DNA of 64,000 nt from Poindextera sp963719975 (GTDB taxonomy: Bacteria; Pseudomonadota; Alphaproteobacteria; Caulobacterales; Caulobacteraceae). This document shows positions 9,278-16,240 of this stretch, one piece after another. The position numbers and the translations under genes are program-made. Numbering within the stretch: the first letter of the stretch is position 1; each line of letters begins with the position of its first letter. The notes under the pieces were generated by a model, which did not search any database, was not told the origin of the DNA, and was given only the letters and a program-made list of their open reading frames with translations. The stretch spans positions 1-64,000 of the forward strand of contig CAVRED010000010.1 of NCBI GenBank assembly GCA_963719975.1, written 5' to 3'.

Positions 9278-9335
9278 GCTTCTACCTCGACGCCAGCGCG
9301 ATCTTCCAATCGCGCACCGCGTCCGTGGGCTGTGC
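9274..9335 (+). pseudogene. Truncated VapC-type PIN toxin, first codons only
   Basis: ATG overlaps the antitoxin stop (ATGA) and reads MSFYLDASAI, the beta-1 strand and first catalytic Asp of a PIN domain. Homology stops after about ten codons and the DNA then continues as the reverse complement of another PIN toxin start. The body of the toxin, including the other acidic residues, is missing, which cannot be explained by a single indel. Confidence 0.7.
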
Positions 9336-9377
9336 GCATCGGCTCCGAAATGACGTTGGTCTCGAGGATCGTATCAT
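9334..9377 (-). pseudogene. Truncated FitB-type PIN toxin, first codons only
   Basis: On the minus strand the reading ILETNVISEPMR is the hallmark start of FitB/VapC toxins. It begins at an ATG overlapping the stop of the RHH antitoxin remnant and ends after about 13 codons at the junction with the plus-strand VapC start. The rest of the gene is absent. Confidence 0.65.
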
Positions 9378-9617
9378 CCCTCGGCGCTCGACGGCTCGCG
9401 CAAGGGCTCGCGACGAAGGCTCCCAGATCCGACCCCGCCCAGCGGCGCAAAGCGCCGCCCGATCGCCTCAGCGAGATCGGTAGAGCTTGGCCCATCCTCG
9501 CGAAGCACCTGCGCAGGATCTGGCGGACTTCCTCCTCCATGGTCCGGCCGTGCCGGAGCGGCTCGCATCCGCAGGCGCGCCTTCAGTCGCATCGACGTTG
9601 CGGACCGTGATGGCGGG
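9374..9617 (-). pseudogene. Decayed FitA-type ribbon-helix-helix antitoxin
   Basis: Segments in three frames add up to a FitA-like antitoxin: PAITVRNVDATEG, RLRMRAA, then MEEEVRQILRRCF (the classical helix of this family) and a C-terminal REPLREPSS. The expected start codon position is ACG, not ATG. Upstream of the truncated FitB toxin, as in intact fitAB operons. Confidence 0.6.
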
Positions 9618-9640
9618 CGTCGGCTGACCTGGGGGACGGC

Positions 9641-9991
9641 TCAATTCTCAAGCGCACGCCGCACGGTCTCGGGTTCTCTCTCGATCACCGTGAGATAAGC
9701 CAAAAGCGCGCTGTCGGCTTGGGTGCGTCCTTGTTCCAGATCCCTAAGCCGCGCCACATTGATGCGGTATCTTTTCGCGAACGCCGCTTGGCTAAGCCCG
9801 GAATGAAGGCGAGCCCGCCGAACGAGACGGGCGGAACGCACTTTGCTCAGCTCGACGTCGGAAAGTGGCGGATTGTCAACGTCGGCTTCGGCCGCCGCGA
9901 TGATGTCGGCCTCGGTCATGGCGTCCAACCGATCTCGCTGCGCCGCCGAGAGCTCGGGCGCGCTAGTCGGATTGAGTGTGAACCGGGTCAT
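9641..9991 (-). CDS. Helix-turn-helix antitoxin partner of BrnT
   Basis: 116 residues starting MTRFTLNPTSAPELSAAQ. The C-terminal half is an XRE-type HTH: RRARLHSGLSQAAFAKRYRI followed by LRDLEQGRTQADSALLAYL. The start lies inside the last codons of brnT (overlap of 29 bases), a toxin-first order. Expected to neutralise BrnT and repress the operon through the palindromes at 10263-10289. The partner is HTH-type rather than the classical RHH BrnA. Confidence 0.8.
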   Translation of the reverse strand: MTRFTLNPTSAPELSAAQRDRLDAMTEADIIAAAEADVDNPPLSDVELSKVRSARLVRRARLHSGLSQAAFAKRYRINVARLRDLEQGRTQADSALLAYLTVIEREPETVRRALEN

Positions 9992-10259
9992 AAGCTCTAC
10001 GCTCCTTCGTGTTTGCGCGGCGTGCGGAAATGATGCGGCAGACCCCGCCGCGGTCGGTGAAAACGACCACGAACAGCCTGCCTTCAATCAGCCCGACGGC
10101 CTTCCGTCGTACTTCTGCGTCGCCCTCATGGCTGGCGTCGAACTCGACCATGCCGGGGTCTACGAAGACACGAGCGGCGTGGTTGAAAGGAACGCCATGT
10201 TTGGCGAGATTGGCTCGCGCCTTCGCTTCGTCCCATTCGAATTCACGCCGACGCACCAT
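9963..10259 (-). CDS. brnT: BrnT-family ribonuclease toxin
   Basis: 98 residues, intact. The signature FEWDEAKARANLAKHGVPF is followed by the core strands DPGMVEFDASHEGD, LIEGRLFVVVFTDRGG and the C-terminal RIISARRANTKERRAY, which contains the family's basic catalytic residues. BrnT is a RelE-fold toxin that inhibits translation under stress. First gene of the operon, immediately behind a double palindromic operator. Confidence 0.92.
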   Translation of the reverse strand: MVRRREFEWDEAKARANLAKHGVPFNHAARVFVDPGMVEFDASHEGDAEVRRKAVGLIEGRLFVVVFTDRGGVCRIISARRANTKERRAYDPVHTQSD

Positions 10260-10262
10260 AAG

Positions 10263-10289
10263 CGTATATACGGGATTTCCGTATATACG
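10263..10289. promoter_or_regulatory. Double palindromic operator of the brnT operon
   Basis: Two identical copies of the perfect palindrome CGTATATACG (10263-10272 and 10280-10289) lie 17 bp centre to centre, so the whole 27-bp segment is also nearly symmetric. It starts 4 bases before the brnT ATG. The AT-rich core may double as the -10 region. Expected binding site of the toxin-antitoxin complex. Confidence 0.7.
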
Positions 10290-10376
10290 TCTACGAAAAT
10301 GCCGACTTGAGTGGGACGAGGGGCCGAGTCTCGCGCGAGGAGGCCATGCGCCGCCAAGGGACGCCCCGCTGCCTGG

Positions 10377-10787
10377 CTAGACTTCCAGAAGCCGCACGGC
10401 GCCCTTGAGCGTTGGCGAGCGATCGACGGCCGCATGAAATCGACTGTCAGCGGTGACCACGTAGGTGTTCTCGCGGATCGCCATCGCTAGATAGAGGCAG
10501 TCGTAGACCGGGTGACCGAGCCGGTTCGCCAGATCGGTGGCCGCCAGAAGGTCGTCCTCGATCGTCGTCGTCGTCACCGGAGCGTTGTAGAGTTCGGTGA
10601 GGCGCTCGGTAGCCTCCTCTGCGCTGATCTCTCCGCGCTGGGTGCGCCGCCAAAGCGCGTTGGCGGCTTCGAGCAGCCACAGCGCCGGGGCGATGAGCTC
10701 CTCCTCCAGCAGGGCGTCGGCTGCTTCCCGGCCGGGCTCGTCCAGCACCCACTTCAGCGCGACGGACGCATCGATGACGATGCTCAC
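10377..10787 (-). CDS. vapC: VapC-type PIN-domain toxin
   Basis: 136 residues, intact. PIN-domain ribonuclease: first Asp in MSIVIDASVALKWVLDEPG, Glu in LWLLEAANALWRR, and the paired acidic residues in HPVYDCLYLAMAI and VVTADSRFHAAV. The ATG overlaps the stop of the RHH antitoxin (10784-10787), the standard antitoxin-toxin coupling. Family members cleave tRNA or rRNA to stop translation. Confidence 0.92.
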   Translation of the reverse strand: MSIVIDASVALKWVLDEPGREAADALLEEELIAPALWLLEAANALWRRTQRGEISAEEATERLTELYNAPVTTTTIEDDLLAATDLANRLGHPVYDCLYLAMAIRENTYVVTADSRFHAAVDRSPTLKGAVRLLEV

Positions 10788-11017
10788 CGGCTATCGCGAT
10801 CTTCGCGGATCAGGTCAGCGGACTCTCCCTTGATGCGCCCGCGGGTTTCGTCGCGAAGGCGCCCGGCGCGTGCTCGGAAGGCCTCGCGGCCCGCTTTCAG
10901 AGCCTTCTCAAGGATGGCGCGGTGCTCCGCCTCCGCGCTTCGGCCATGGCTGGAGGCCTGGCGCTTCAGCGCCTCCACCACATCGCGAGGAACGTTTCTG
11001 ACCAGAAGCTGGGGCAT
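10784..11017 (-). CDS. vapB: FitA-like ribbon-helix-helix antitoxin
   Basis: 77 residues. N-terminal beta strand PQLLVRNVPRDVVEALKR, then the RHH helices with SSHGRSAEAEHRAILEKAL, and a charged C-terminal toxin-binding tail. Translationally coupled to the PIN toxin. A perfect 30-bp palindrome one base upstream of the ATG is the likely autoregulatory operator. Confidence 0.9.
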   Translation of the reverse strand: MPQLLVRNVPRDVVEALKRQASSHGRSAEAEHRAILEKALKAGREAFRARAGRLRDETRGRIKGESADLIREDRDSR

Positions 11018-11018
11018 G

Positions 11019-11048
11019 GCGACTTGCTATCACGTGATAGCAAGTCGC
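11019..11048. promoter_or_regulatory. Perfect 30-bp palindromic operator of vapBC
   Basis: The two 15-base arms are exact reverse complements, with the symmetry centre in CACGTG (11031-11036) and the outer ends GCGACTTGC and GCAAGTCGC. It begins one base upstream of the antitoxin ATG at 11017. Symmetric operators of this type are bound by RHH antitoxin dimers and their toxin complexes. Confidence 0.8.
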
Positions 11049-11119
11049 GTCAACGGCACGCGTCGGCGCCTGCGGCGGTCTGATCGTATCGGTAGCGGTT
11101 CGAGGTCAAGGGGGTTGGC

Positions 11120-11455
11120 TTAAGTTGACGTCGCCGTTTTGGCGGGGCGGGGGAGGAAATAGAGATGCCCGTCGAACTCTCCGCCCGAGTCGGGTGCCTT
11201 CCCGGCCACTCCGAAGTGTATCACATGATACAACAAGTCCGTTCGAACGCTCTCAGCCTCATCCTCAACGCGGTCCCTGAAGTCCCACAAACTCTCCCCC
11301 TCGGCTCGCCACCAGATCGTTCCGTTGCAGTCCGCCCTATCCACGGGACCGTGATGGGGCATGCACCACACGGAACCGCGGATGCTTTCGAAATTTGAGT
11401 TCCCTCGAAACTGGCTTCGCCTCCAGCGCACCAACCGCTTATGCAGGTCACTCAA
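11120..11455 (-). CDS. Hypothetical protein coupled to DUF5681 gene
   Basis: 111 residues from a TTG that overlaps the DUF5681 stop. It starts (TTG) S-D-L-H-K-R-L-V-R, similar to the short coiled N-terminus of small proteins often found after DUF5681 genes, and has a compact core SIRGSVWCMPHHGPVDRADC and TIWWRAEGESLWDFRDRVED. No function recognised. The TTG start is chosen because it gives coupling and no ATG is available in frame further down that keeps the core. Confidence 0.55.
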   Translation of the reverse strand: MSDLHKRLVRWRRSQFRGNSNFESIRGSVWCMPHHGPVDRADCNGTIWWRAEGESLWDFRDRVEDEAESVRTDLLYHVIHFGVAGKAPDSGGEFDGHLYFLPRPAKTATST

Positions 11456-11911
11456 CGACGCATCGCGCGCTACCTCTAGCGCCTTCGAGAGCCTGCTCCA
11501 ACGCCACCAGTCGCCGCTCGAGCTGCTCGAGCCCAAAGGCGACGCTGTACCGATCGATGAGCCTGGCGATCGCCACCCTTCGCCGGGGAGCAGGTCGCCT
11601 GCGGCCACCGCGGCGATGACAGCCGCAAGGGCCGCAGGCACGTCAGCTCCACTGGTGATCGGCGGCAGGGCAAAGCTTACGGGCCTCTCACGAAGGGCGG
11701 GCGCCAGGCGGTCCAAGCAAAGCTTCAGGGCGCCAGCGTCACCGCCTAAGGCCGCCTCGATAGCCCGCCGCGTCAGCGCTTCAGCCTCGCCCTCCAACAA
11801 AGCCTCGACAGCCCGGGTGGCGCGATGGCGGGCCCCCTTCGGTTTGCCAGGGTTGCCAACTTCGAAAGGGCGTCCCCGCGTCTTCGTCGCGACTAATGCT
11901 CTTGATCCCAT
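11448..11911 (-). CDS. DUF5681 domain protein
   Basis: The N-terminus has the family mark RPFEVGNPGKPKGARHRATR, followed by a helical domain ALLEGEAEALTRRAIEAALG and GDAGALKLCLDRLAP. A one-base change near 11585 is needed to reach the coiled C-terminal end LEQLERRLVALEQALEGARG at the TGA 11448-11450. DUF5681 proteins are common near phage and mobile elements in alphaproteobacteria; some resemble small terminase or transposition-associated proteins, but no role is established. Confidence 0.75.
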
Positions 11912-12157
11912 GCTCTCGCTCGTTCCCAGAGGTCCTCGCCCTCGACCGGCTCGATGGCCTGGCCGCAGCTTCTCGCGGATGCCGCCGCCGTCTCACCCCG
12001 CACTATAGAGGCAGATGGGTCGAGTCGGCCGCAGGCAATCTCTACCGCCGAGCTCGAAGTCTTGGACCGCGACGCCAGCTCGCGAGCGCAGGCGCGCCTG
12101 CTCGCCTATCAAGCGAAAGGTGCGTATTTCGGTCCGAATCCGACCCAGGGCGACGAT

Positions 12158-12295
12158 AAACACAGGCTCAGGGCGACGGAGGGACATCTAAGGCGGCTGA
12201 AATCACCGCTGTCGTTGCCGATCACCTCCCCCTGGCGCGAACTCGACCGGCTCCGCCTCTGCACGCCGCAGGGCTCTGCGTATCTGTCGCGCGGG
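12158..12295 (+). repeat. Direct repeat, copy 1
   Basis: Begins AACACAGGCTCAGGGCGAC and continues through GGCGGCTGAAATCACCGCTG to CACCTCC (about 12231), then CTCGACCGGCTCCGCCTCTG (about 12241-12260). The same order of blocks returns 795 bases downstream. Confidence 0.7.
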
Positions 12296-12952
12296 GTCAG
12301 CCCATTGGGGGGCCTTCCCGGCGCGTAGGGCGGTTGCCTTAGCTGTCCCAAGGGGCCGGCGCCCGAACTGGATCGTTTTGATACGGGCCCCGACGAAGAC
12401 CGTGGGTCAGGCTGGCAGGCTGCGGTCGGCACGGCCCGAGTTCACGGCCGCAAAGCCGCAACCATAGCGCAACGCCTTGCGAGCCGGGGGTGAGCGAGCC
12501 CTCCACAACGACTACAGGGTTGGCATCGACAGTGCTTCGGAATAGTCCAATACGTTGGATACGTGTCGGAATGAAACGCTTGCTCGGGTCCTACCTTTGA
12601 CCAGCTTCTTTCGTGAGGATCGACGCCGCAACCACGGAGGCGCAGTTGGTATCCGGAGCTTCCGGCGTGCTGGCGATCGTGCCCCGTCCCTCCATCACAA
12701 CAACGACAACCTCGTCGCGACGAGATTGGCCGCCGCCAAGTTGTCTCTAAAGGAGTGGGACGACACTCTGAGCTCCGTGTTAGGCCCAGCGCTGTTCTGC
12801 GAAACCTATGACTTCATCCCGGGCCTATTTGGCCCAGCCACCAAGTCCTCGCTTGGTGTGAGCGGCGCCCTGCGCCTTGCCCTACTTCGCAGCATGCCGC
12901 TCTTTTGAGCGAGCTGCGGCTGACGGCTCATCGCGGCCCAGCCGCGACGTTG

Positions 12953-13165
12953 AACACAGGCTCAGGGCGACTGGGGGACATCTAAGGCGGCTGAAATCAC
13001 CGCTGTCGTTGCCTATCACCTCCTTGAGGTCGGCTGCCCCATTCTAGGTTGAAGAATTCGAAGAATACAATGTATGGTATAGGAGCGCCTTTGGCGGGAT
13101 CTCGACCGGCTCCGCCTCTGCACGGCGCAGGCCGGCGCTGCGTATTCGTCGCGAATATACGCGGG
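12953..13165 (+). repeat. Direct repeat, copy 2 with about 70-bp insertion
   Basis: Same blocks as 12158-12295. The first block (12953-13023) is almost identical; the second block (13099-13165) is separated from the first by about 70 extra AT-richer bases containing GAAGAATTCGAAGAATACAA, absent from copy 1. Confidence 0.7.
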
Positions 13166-13217
13166 CTGGCAGGCGCTGGGAAACCTTCGCTATGGCCAGG
13201 ACAGTCGTGCAAGCCCA

Positions 13218-13883
13218 CTAGGAGCGCGGTACCTGCGAGGGCGCCCTACGGCACAGCGCCTTTGCTTGTTCGACCCGGGAGGTGATCGACCCTTGCACTC
13301 TGTGCCACCCTCTAAAGGCGAGGCCAGCTTCGTCACTGGCCCGCCACACAAGCTCCGCCTCGAAGTAGACGCCACGATGAGCCAGCAAGAGGCCAACTTC
13401 GTGCGTCATACGGACGGTGGGGCTCACTCGGACCTTCGCGCCGCCGGCGGAGATATTCCGAACAGTGCACTCGGCGGTGACGCCGTCGACCGCCATGAAG
13501 AGCGTGCCAGCGGCGCGGGATCTGACCCGCACAGATTGCCGCCGATCCGCTGAACTCTCTGCGCCACCTGCCCCACGCCAAAGATCAGTCAGAGCAGTGT
13601 GTCCTCCCTTGCCGTCGAGCTTGACGGGCTCGGTGAGTCGGACACCGACATTTGGAGAACGGCGCCAGATCGTTGTGGCTCGGTAGGCGATCCCTCGATC
13701 AATCTCGATCAGCCAGAACTCATCGGGAGCGGCCGCCCCTGCTGGCAGTCGCAACCTCGCGTCGCCGGTCGACCGTTTGACCTCGATGCATTTGAAAGAG
13801 GTGCTGAAATCGGAAGATGCCGCCAGAGCATCTCGCCCCGCCGCTCCCGGCGAGCGAAGGGAGTCTTTCGTTCGAAGCGGCAT
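13218..13883 (-). CDS. Tandem PilZ-like domain protein
   Basis: 221 residues, intact. Two PilZ-type beta-barrels in tandem: a degenerate first one (IEVKRSTGDARLRLPAG, then YRATTIWRRSPNVGVRL) and a better second one starting with DRRQSVRVRSRAAGTLF, the RxxxR c-di-GMP switch region, with TVRNISAGGAKVRV as the D/NxSxxG motif and FEAELVWRASDEAGLAF. Likely a c-di-GMP or structural PilZ protein of the cytoplasm. Two further PilZ sequences occur at 50183 and 53704. Confidence 0.8.
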   Translation of the reverse strand: MPLRTKDSLRSPGAAGRDALAASSDFSTSFKCIEVKRSTGDARLRLPAGAAAPDEFWLIEIDRGIAYRATTIWRRSPNVGVRLTEPVKLDGKGGHTALTDLWRGAGGAESSADRRQSVRVRSRAAGTLFMAVDGVTAECTVRNISAGGAKVRVSPTVRMTHEVGLLLAHRGVYFEAELVWRASDEAGLAFRGWHRVQGSITSRVEQAKALCRRAPSQVPRS

Positions 13884-14134
13884 TTGGGGGCGGCCACGCG
13901 CTCAGCTGCTGGGGTAAGGCGTTGTGCACGGTACGCGCGCCAATAGGCCTGCAACTAAGTCAGCAAAGTTAACCCGCGCCTAAACCTGTGTATGCGCATT
14001 CCCGAGCGGCCAAGAGTCCGGACTCAAACCGGCTCTCAGGCCGATGCGACACCGGCGCTCGCATAGAGCCGAGGCCGACTCAATCAAAACGACTATCATC
14101 CCGTCGTCACGACTCAACGGGGTGTCACAAATCG

Positions 14135-14329
14135 ATGGTTTTCCGCGTGTTGCATGGAAGCGGCATTCGCCTGCGTGAGGAGCGCTTAGAGTCGCTCGAC
14201 ATGGCCACGCGGCGCGCGATCGAGCTCATGCAGGAAGCGCGGGCGAGTGTGCGAGTGATCTTGCCGGATGGAAGCGCAATCCGCATGGGCGCACCGCCGC
14301 AACGCCGTCGCGCGGCGCTCTCTCGGTAA
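14135..14329 (+). CDS. Hypothetical protein, 64 residues
   Basis: Starts MVFRVLHGSGIRLREERLE and contains RAIELMQEARASVRVILPDG, an amphipathic helix followed by a short strand. No family recognised and no strong ribosome-binding site; earlier in-frame starts exist but the upstream residues look non-coding. Followed by a terminator-like hairpin at 14477. Confidence 0.45.
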   Translation: MVFRVLHGSGIRLREERLESLDMATRRAIELMQEARASVRVILPDGSAIRMGAPPQRRRAALSR

Positions 14330-14476
14330 TGACACTTGCCTCCTGTCGAGCAAGCCTGAGGCGTTACCGGGGTGGTCGATTTTCTCGTCATTGGCGTATG
14401 TCATTGCGGAGCCCAACGCCGGGGCTAGCCTTTCATCGCCAACTGTAACCAACGCCAAGATGGTTCGGATTGGCTG

Positions 14477-14509
14477 AAGGCCCGGCCATCCCAGACGATG
14501 CCGGGCCTT
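14477..14509 (+). terminator. Strong GC stem-loop, terminator-like
   Basis: Perfect 9-bp stem AAGGCCCGG / CCGGGCCTT with a 15-base loop. No uridine run follows (CCCCATG), so termination efficiency is uncertain. Confidence 0.6.
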
Positions 14510-14799
14510 CCCCATGTAAGGGCTGATGCAGGGGTCCTTGCGCGGCCCTCTTCGTTGCCGCCTCTGCAGCCATAGCCTTCAGCCTCACCCGCACGAGCCA
14601 GAGAGCCGCGTTGGGAAGCAATCGGCAGCGCGCGCCAACCGCACGAGCTGTGCATAACTTGGCCAAAGCAGTGGATATCGCAGATCCCTGGGCTTGCCGT
14701 TCAGGAACACGAGCGATGACCTTCTTCGAGTTGTCACAGATCAATGACCAGCGCCTGTCGGTGCGTCAGCGTCCCATCCTGAAGCGGTGAGGACTAAGC

Positions 14800-15027
14800 A
14801 TGGGGATGATCAACTCAATCAGCGGTGCGCCGAGTCGCGCTAGCAGCTCGCGCGGAACGATGCGCTCGATGGAGCGGCCCCGCAGCGATCTGCTGGGAGA
14901 CCACAGCCGCCGCAAGGCCACAATTGAAGACGACGGCCGTCGTTGGTCCCCGCGGGTGACCCTTCTGTTGGCCGGCGGGGTCTCGTTGGCTGTGTGGGGC
15001 GCCATTATCGCCGCCGCGGTGCGCTAG
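14800..15027 (+). CDS. Small single-pass membrane protein
   Basis: 75 residues: a polar, Ser/Arg-rich N-terminus then RWSPRVTLLLAGGVSLAVWG and a short AIIAAAVR end, one clear transmembrane helix near the C-terminus. Small proteins with this RVTLLLAGGVSL-type helix are common in Caulobacterales, but I know of no function. It lies 127 bases before ctrA on the same strand. Confidence 0.6.
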   Translation: MGMINSISGAPSRASSSRGTMRSMERPRSDLLGDHSRRKATIEDDGRRWSPRVTLLLAGGVSLAVWGAIIAAAVR

Positions 15028-15094
15028 CGAGCCCAGCTCTCGGGTCCAAAGCAGACCAGCCGCTGCGGCGCCGCCGCCCGGCGGGCTCGACGGA

Positions 15095-15102
15095 TTAACC
15101 AT
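15095..15102 (+). promoter_or_regulatory. CtrA half-site upstream of ctrA
   Basis: TTAACCAT, a match to the CtrA recognition half-site, about 52 bases before the ctrA ATG. A second TTAA is not found at the 7-base spacing, so this would be a half-site allowing autoregulation. Confidence 0.45.
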
Positions 15103-15153
15103 TCCGAAGGGCGCTTCTCATCAACCTCTGCTCTGGCCAGACCGAGAGACGCG

Positions 15154-15843
15154 ATGCGAGTCTTGCTGATTGAGGACGATGGCGCCGCCGCGAAGAGCAT
15201 CGAGATGATGCTCAAGTCGGAAGGTTTCAACGTCTACACCACCGAGCTCGGTGAGGAAGGCGTCGATCTCGCCAAGATCTACGACTACGATCTCATCCTG
15301 CTCGACCTGGATCTGCCGGACATGAGCGGCATGGACGTCTTGCGCAGCCTGCGTATCGCGAAGATCAATACGCCTGTGATGATCCTCTCCGGCGTTTCGG
15401 AGATCGACACCAAGGTGAGGAGCTTCGCCAACGGAGCAGACGATTACACGACCAAACCCTTCATGAAGGAGGAGCTAGTGGCCCGCGTTCGCGCCGTGGT
15501 CCGCCGTTCGAAGGGCCACGCCCACTCGGTGATCAAGACCGGCGACATCACCGTTGATCTTGAGGCCAAGACAGTCGAGGTAAACGGATCGCACGTGCAC
15601 CTGACCCCCAAGGAGTATCAGCTGCTCGAGCTGCTTTCCCTGCGCAAGGGGACGACGCTGACAAAGGAGATGTTCTTCAACCATCTCTATGATGGGATTG
15701 ACGAGCCCGAGCTGAAGATCATCGACGTCTTCATCTGCAAGCTGCGCAGGAAGCTGGCCGAAGCCACCCAAGGCGAGCACAACATCGAGACGGTCTGGGG
15801 TCGCGGCTATGTCTTGCGCGACCCGCCCGCGGTCGCGGCCTAG
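15154..15843 (+). CDS. ctrA: CtrA-type cell-cycle response regulator
   Basis: 229 residues, intact, OmpR class. Receiver domain with acidic pocket EDD (8-9), phosphoacceptor D51 in DLILLDLDLPDMSG, T/S in MILSGVSE and K in TTKPF. The winged-helix domain is nearly that of Caulobacter CtrA: VHLTPKEYQLLELLSLRKGT, DEPELKIIDVFICKLRRKL and IETVWGRGYVLRDP. The C-terminus ends in Ala-Ala, as needed for ClpXP recognition of CtrA. Some usually invariant positions differ (GADDYTTKPFMKEELVARV instead of the canonical MTKPF..DEMIARI), so it could be a paralogue of the essential regulator rather than the main copy. The neighbourhood is accessory, not the usual ctrA locus. Confidence 0.88.
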   Translation: MRVLLIEDDGAAAKSIEMMLKSEGFNVYTTELGEEGVDLAKIYDYDLILLDLDLPDMSGMDVLRSLRIAKINTPVMILSGVSEIDTKVRSFANGADDYTTKPFMKEELVARVRAVVRRSKGHAHSVIKTGDITVDLEAKTVEVNGSHVHLTPKEYQLLELLSLRKGTTLTKEMFFNHLYDGIDEPELKIIDVFICKLRRKLAEATQGEHNIETVWGRGYVLRDPPAVAA

Positions 15844-15901
15844 GAGCAGTTCACCAGGCGACACCAGCACGACGGCCGCCAAGCGACACATCCGCTAGAG
15901 T

Positions 15902-16069
15902 TCAGCCCATGGCCGCCTGGAGAAGTTTTGCCCGCGCAGTGTTGGTGGCGGTGGTCCGACGAGCCAAGTCTAACGCTTCGATCACTCGGATGCCGACTTC
16001 AGCAGCGCGCTCCAGCGCCACCGCTTCGGTTCGGGTCAAGGTCAAGGTGATTTGCGGCTTTTCTGCCAT
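15902..16069 (-). CDS. Small conserved protein, 55 residues (paralogue at 50636)
   Basis: Minus-strand ORF starting MAEKPQITLTLTRTEAVALE and ending with LLQAAMG. It aligns along its whole length with the plus-strand protein at 50636: both have ITLTLTR-EA-ALERAA, G-RVIEAL-L and RTTAT-TA. The pattern is one beta strand and two helices, possibly RHH-like or a small adaptor. No known family recognised. Paralogy over two loci supports that it is a real gene. The plus strand of the same segment has a shadow ORF only. Confidence 0.75.
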   Translation of the reverse strand: MAEKPQITLTLTRTEAVALERAAEVGIRVIEALDLARRTTATNTARAKLLQAAMG

Positions 16070-16183
16070 GGCGGGTCTCCGAACTGGAGCGCTCTGAGCT
16101 CCGCATCGCGTTCGTGCAAACCGCGCGCCAGCCGCCGCCGCCCTGGCAGCGACATGGCAAGGTCGGGCCCGCTCTCGGCGTGG

Positions 16184-16199
16184 TTAACACCCAAGTAAC
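16184..16199 (+). promoter_or_regulatory. Near-consensus CtrA box
   Basis: TTAA-CACCCAA-GTAAC matches the CtrA consensus TTAA-N7-TTAAC with one mismatch. It lies between the divergent genes 16069 (minus) and 16241 (plus) and 340 bases after ctrA. Confidence 0.45.
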
Positions 16200-16240
16200 C
16201 GACCGCCTGCACCCTGAGCTGAGGCTGAAGGATCCCTGGG

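Larger units (their letters stand above)
11912..13217. other. Gene-poor region with duplicated segment
   Basis: About 1.3 kb in which I find no recognisable protein in any frame. Open frames exist (for example plus 12555-12908, 117 codons) but have no family features. The main content is a segment present twice (12158-12295 and 12953-13165). It lies between the mobile-type genes to the left and CtrA/PilZ genes to the right, and could be decayed mobile DNA. Confidence 0.5.

Noticed and set aside
12555..12908. 117-codon plus-strand frame
   Set aside because: No ribosome-binding site, no conserved pattern and unusual composition; not enough support for a gene.
15909..16097. Plus-strand frame after ctrA
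   Set aside because: The opposite strand encodes a small protein with a paralogue at 50636, so this frame is a shadow.
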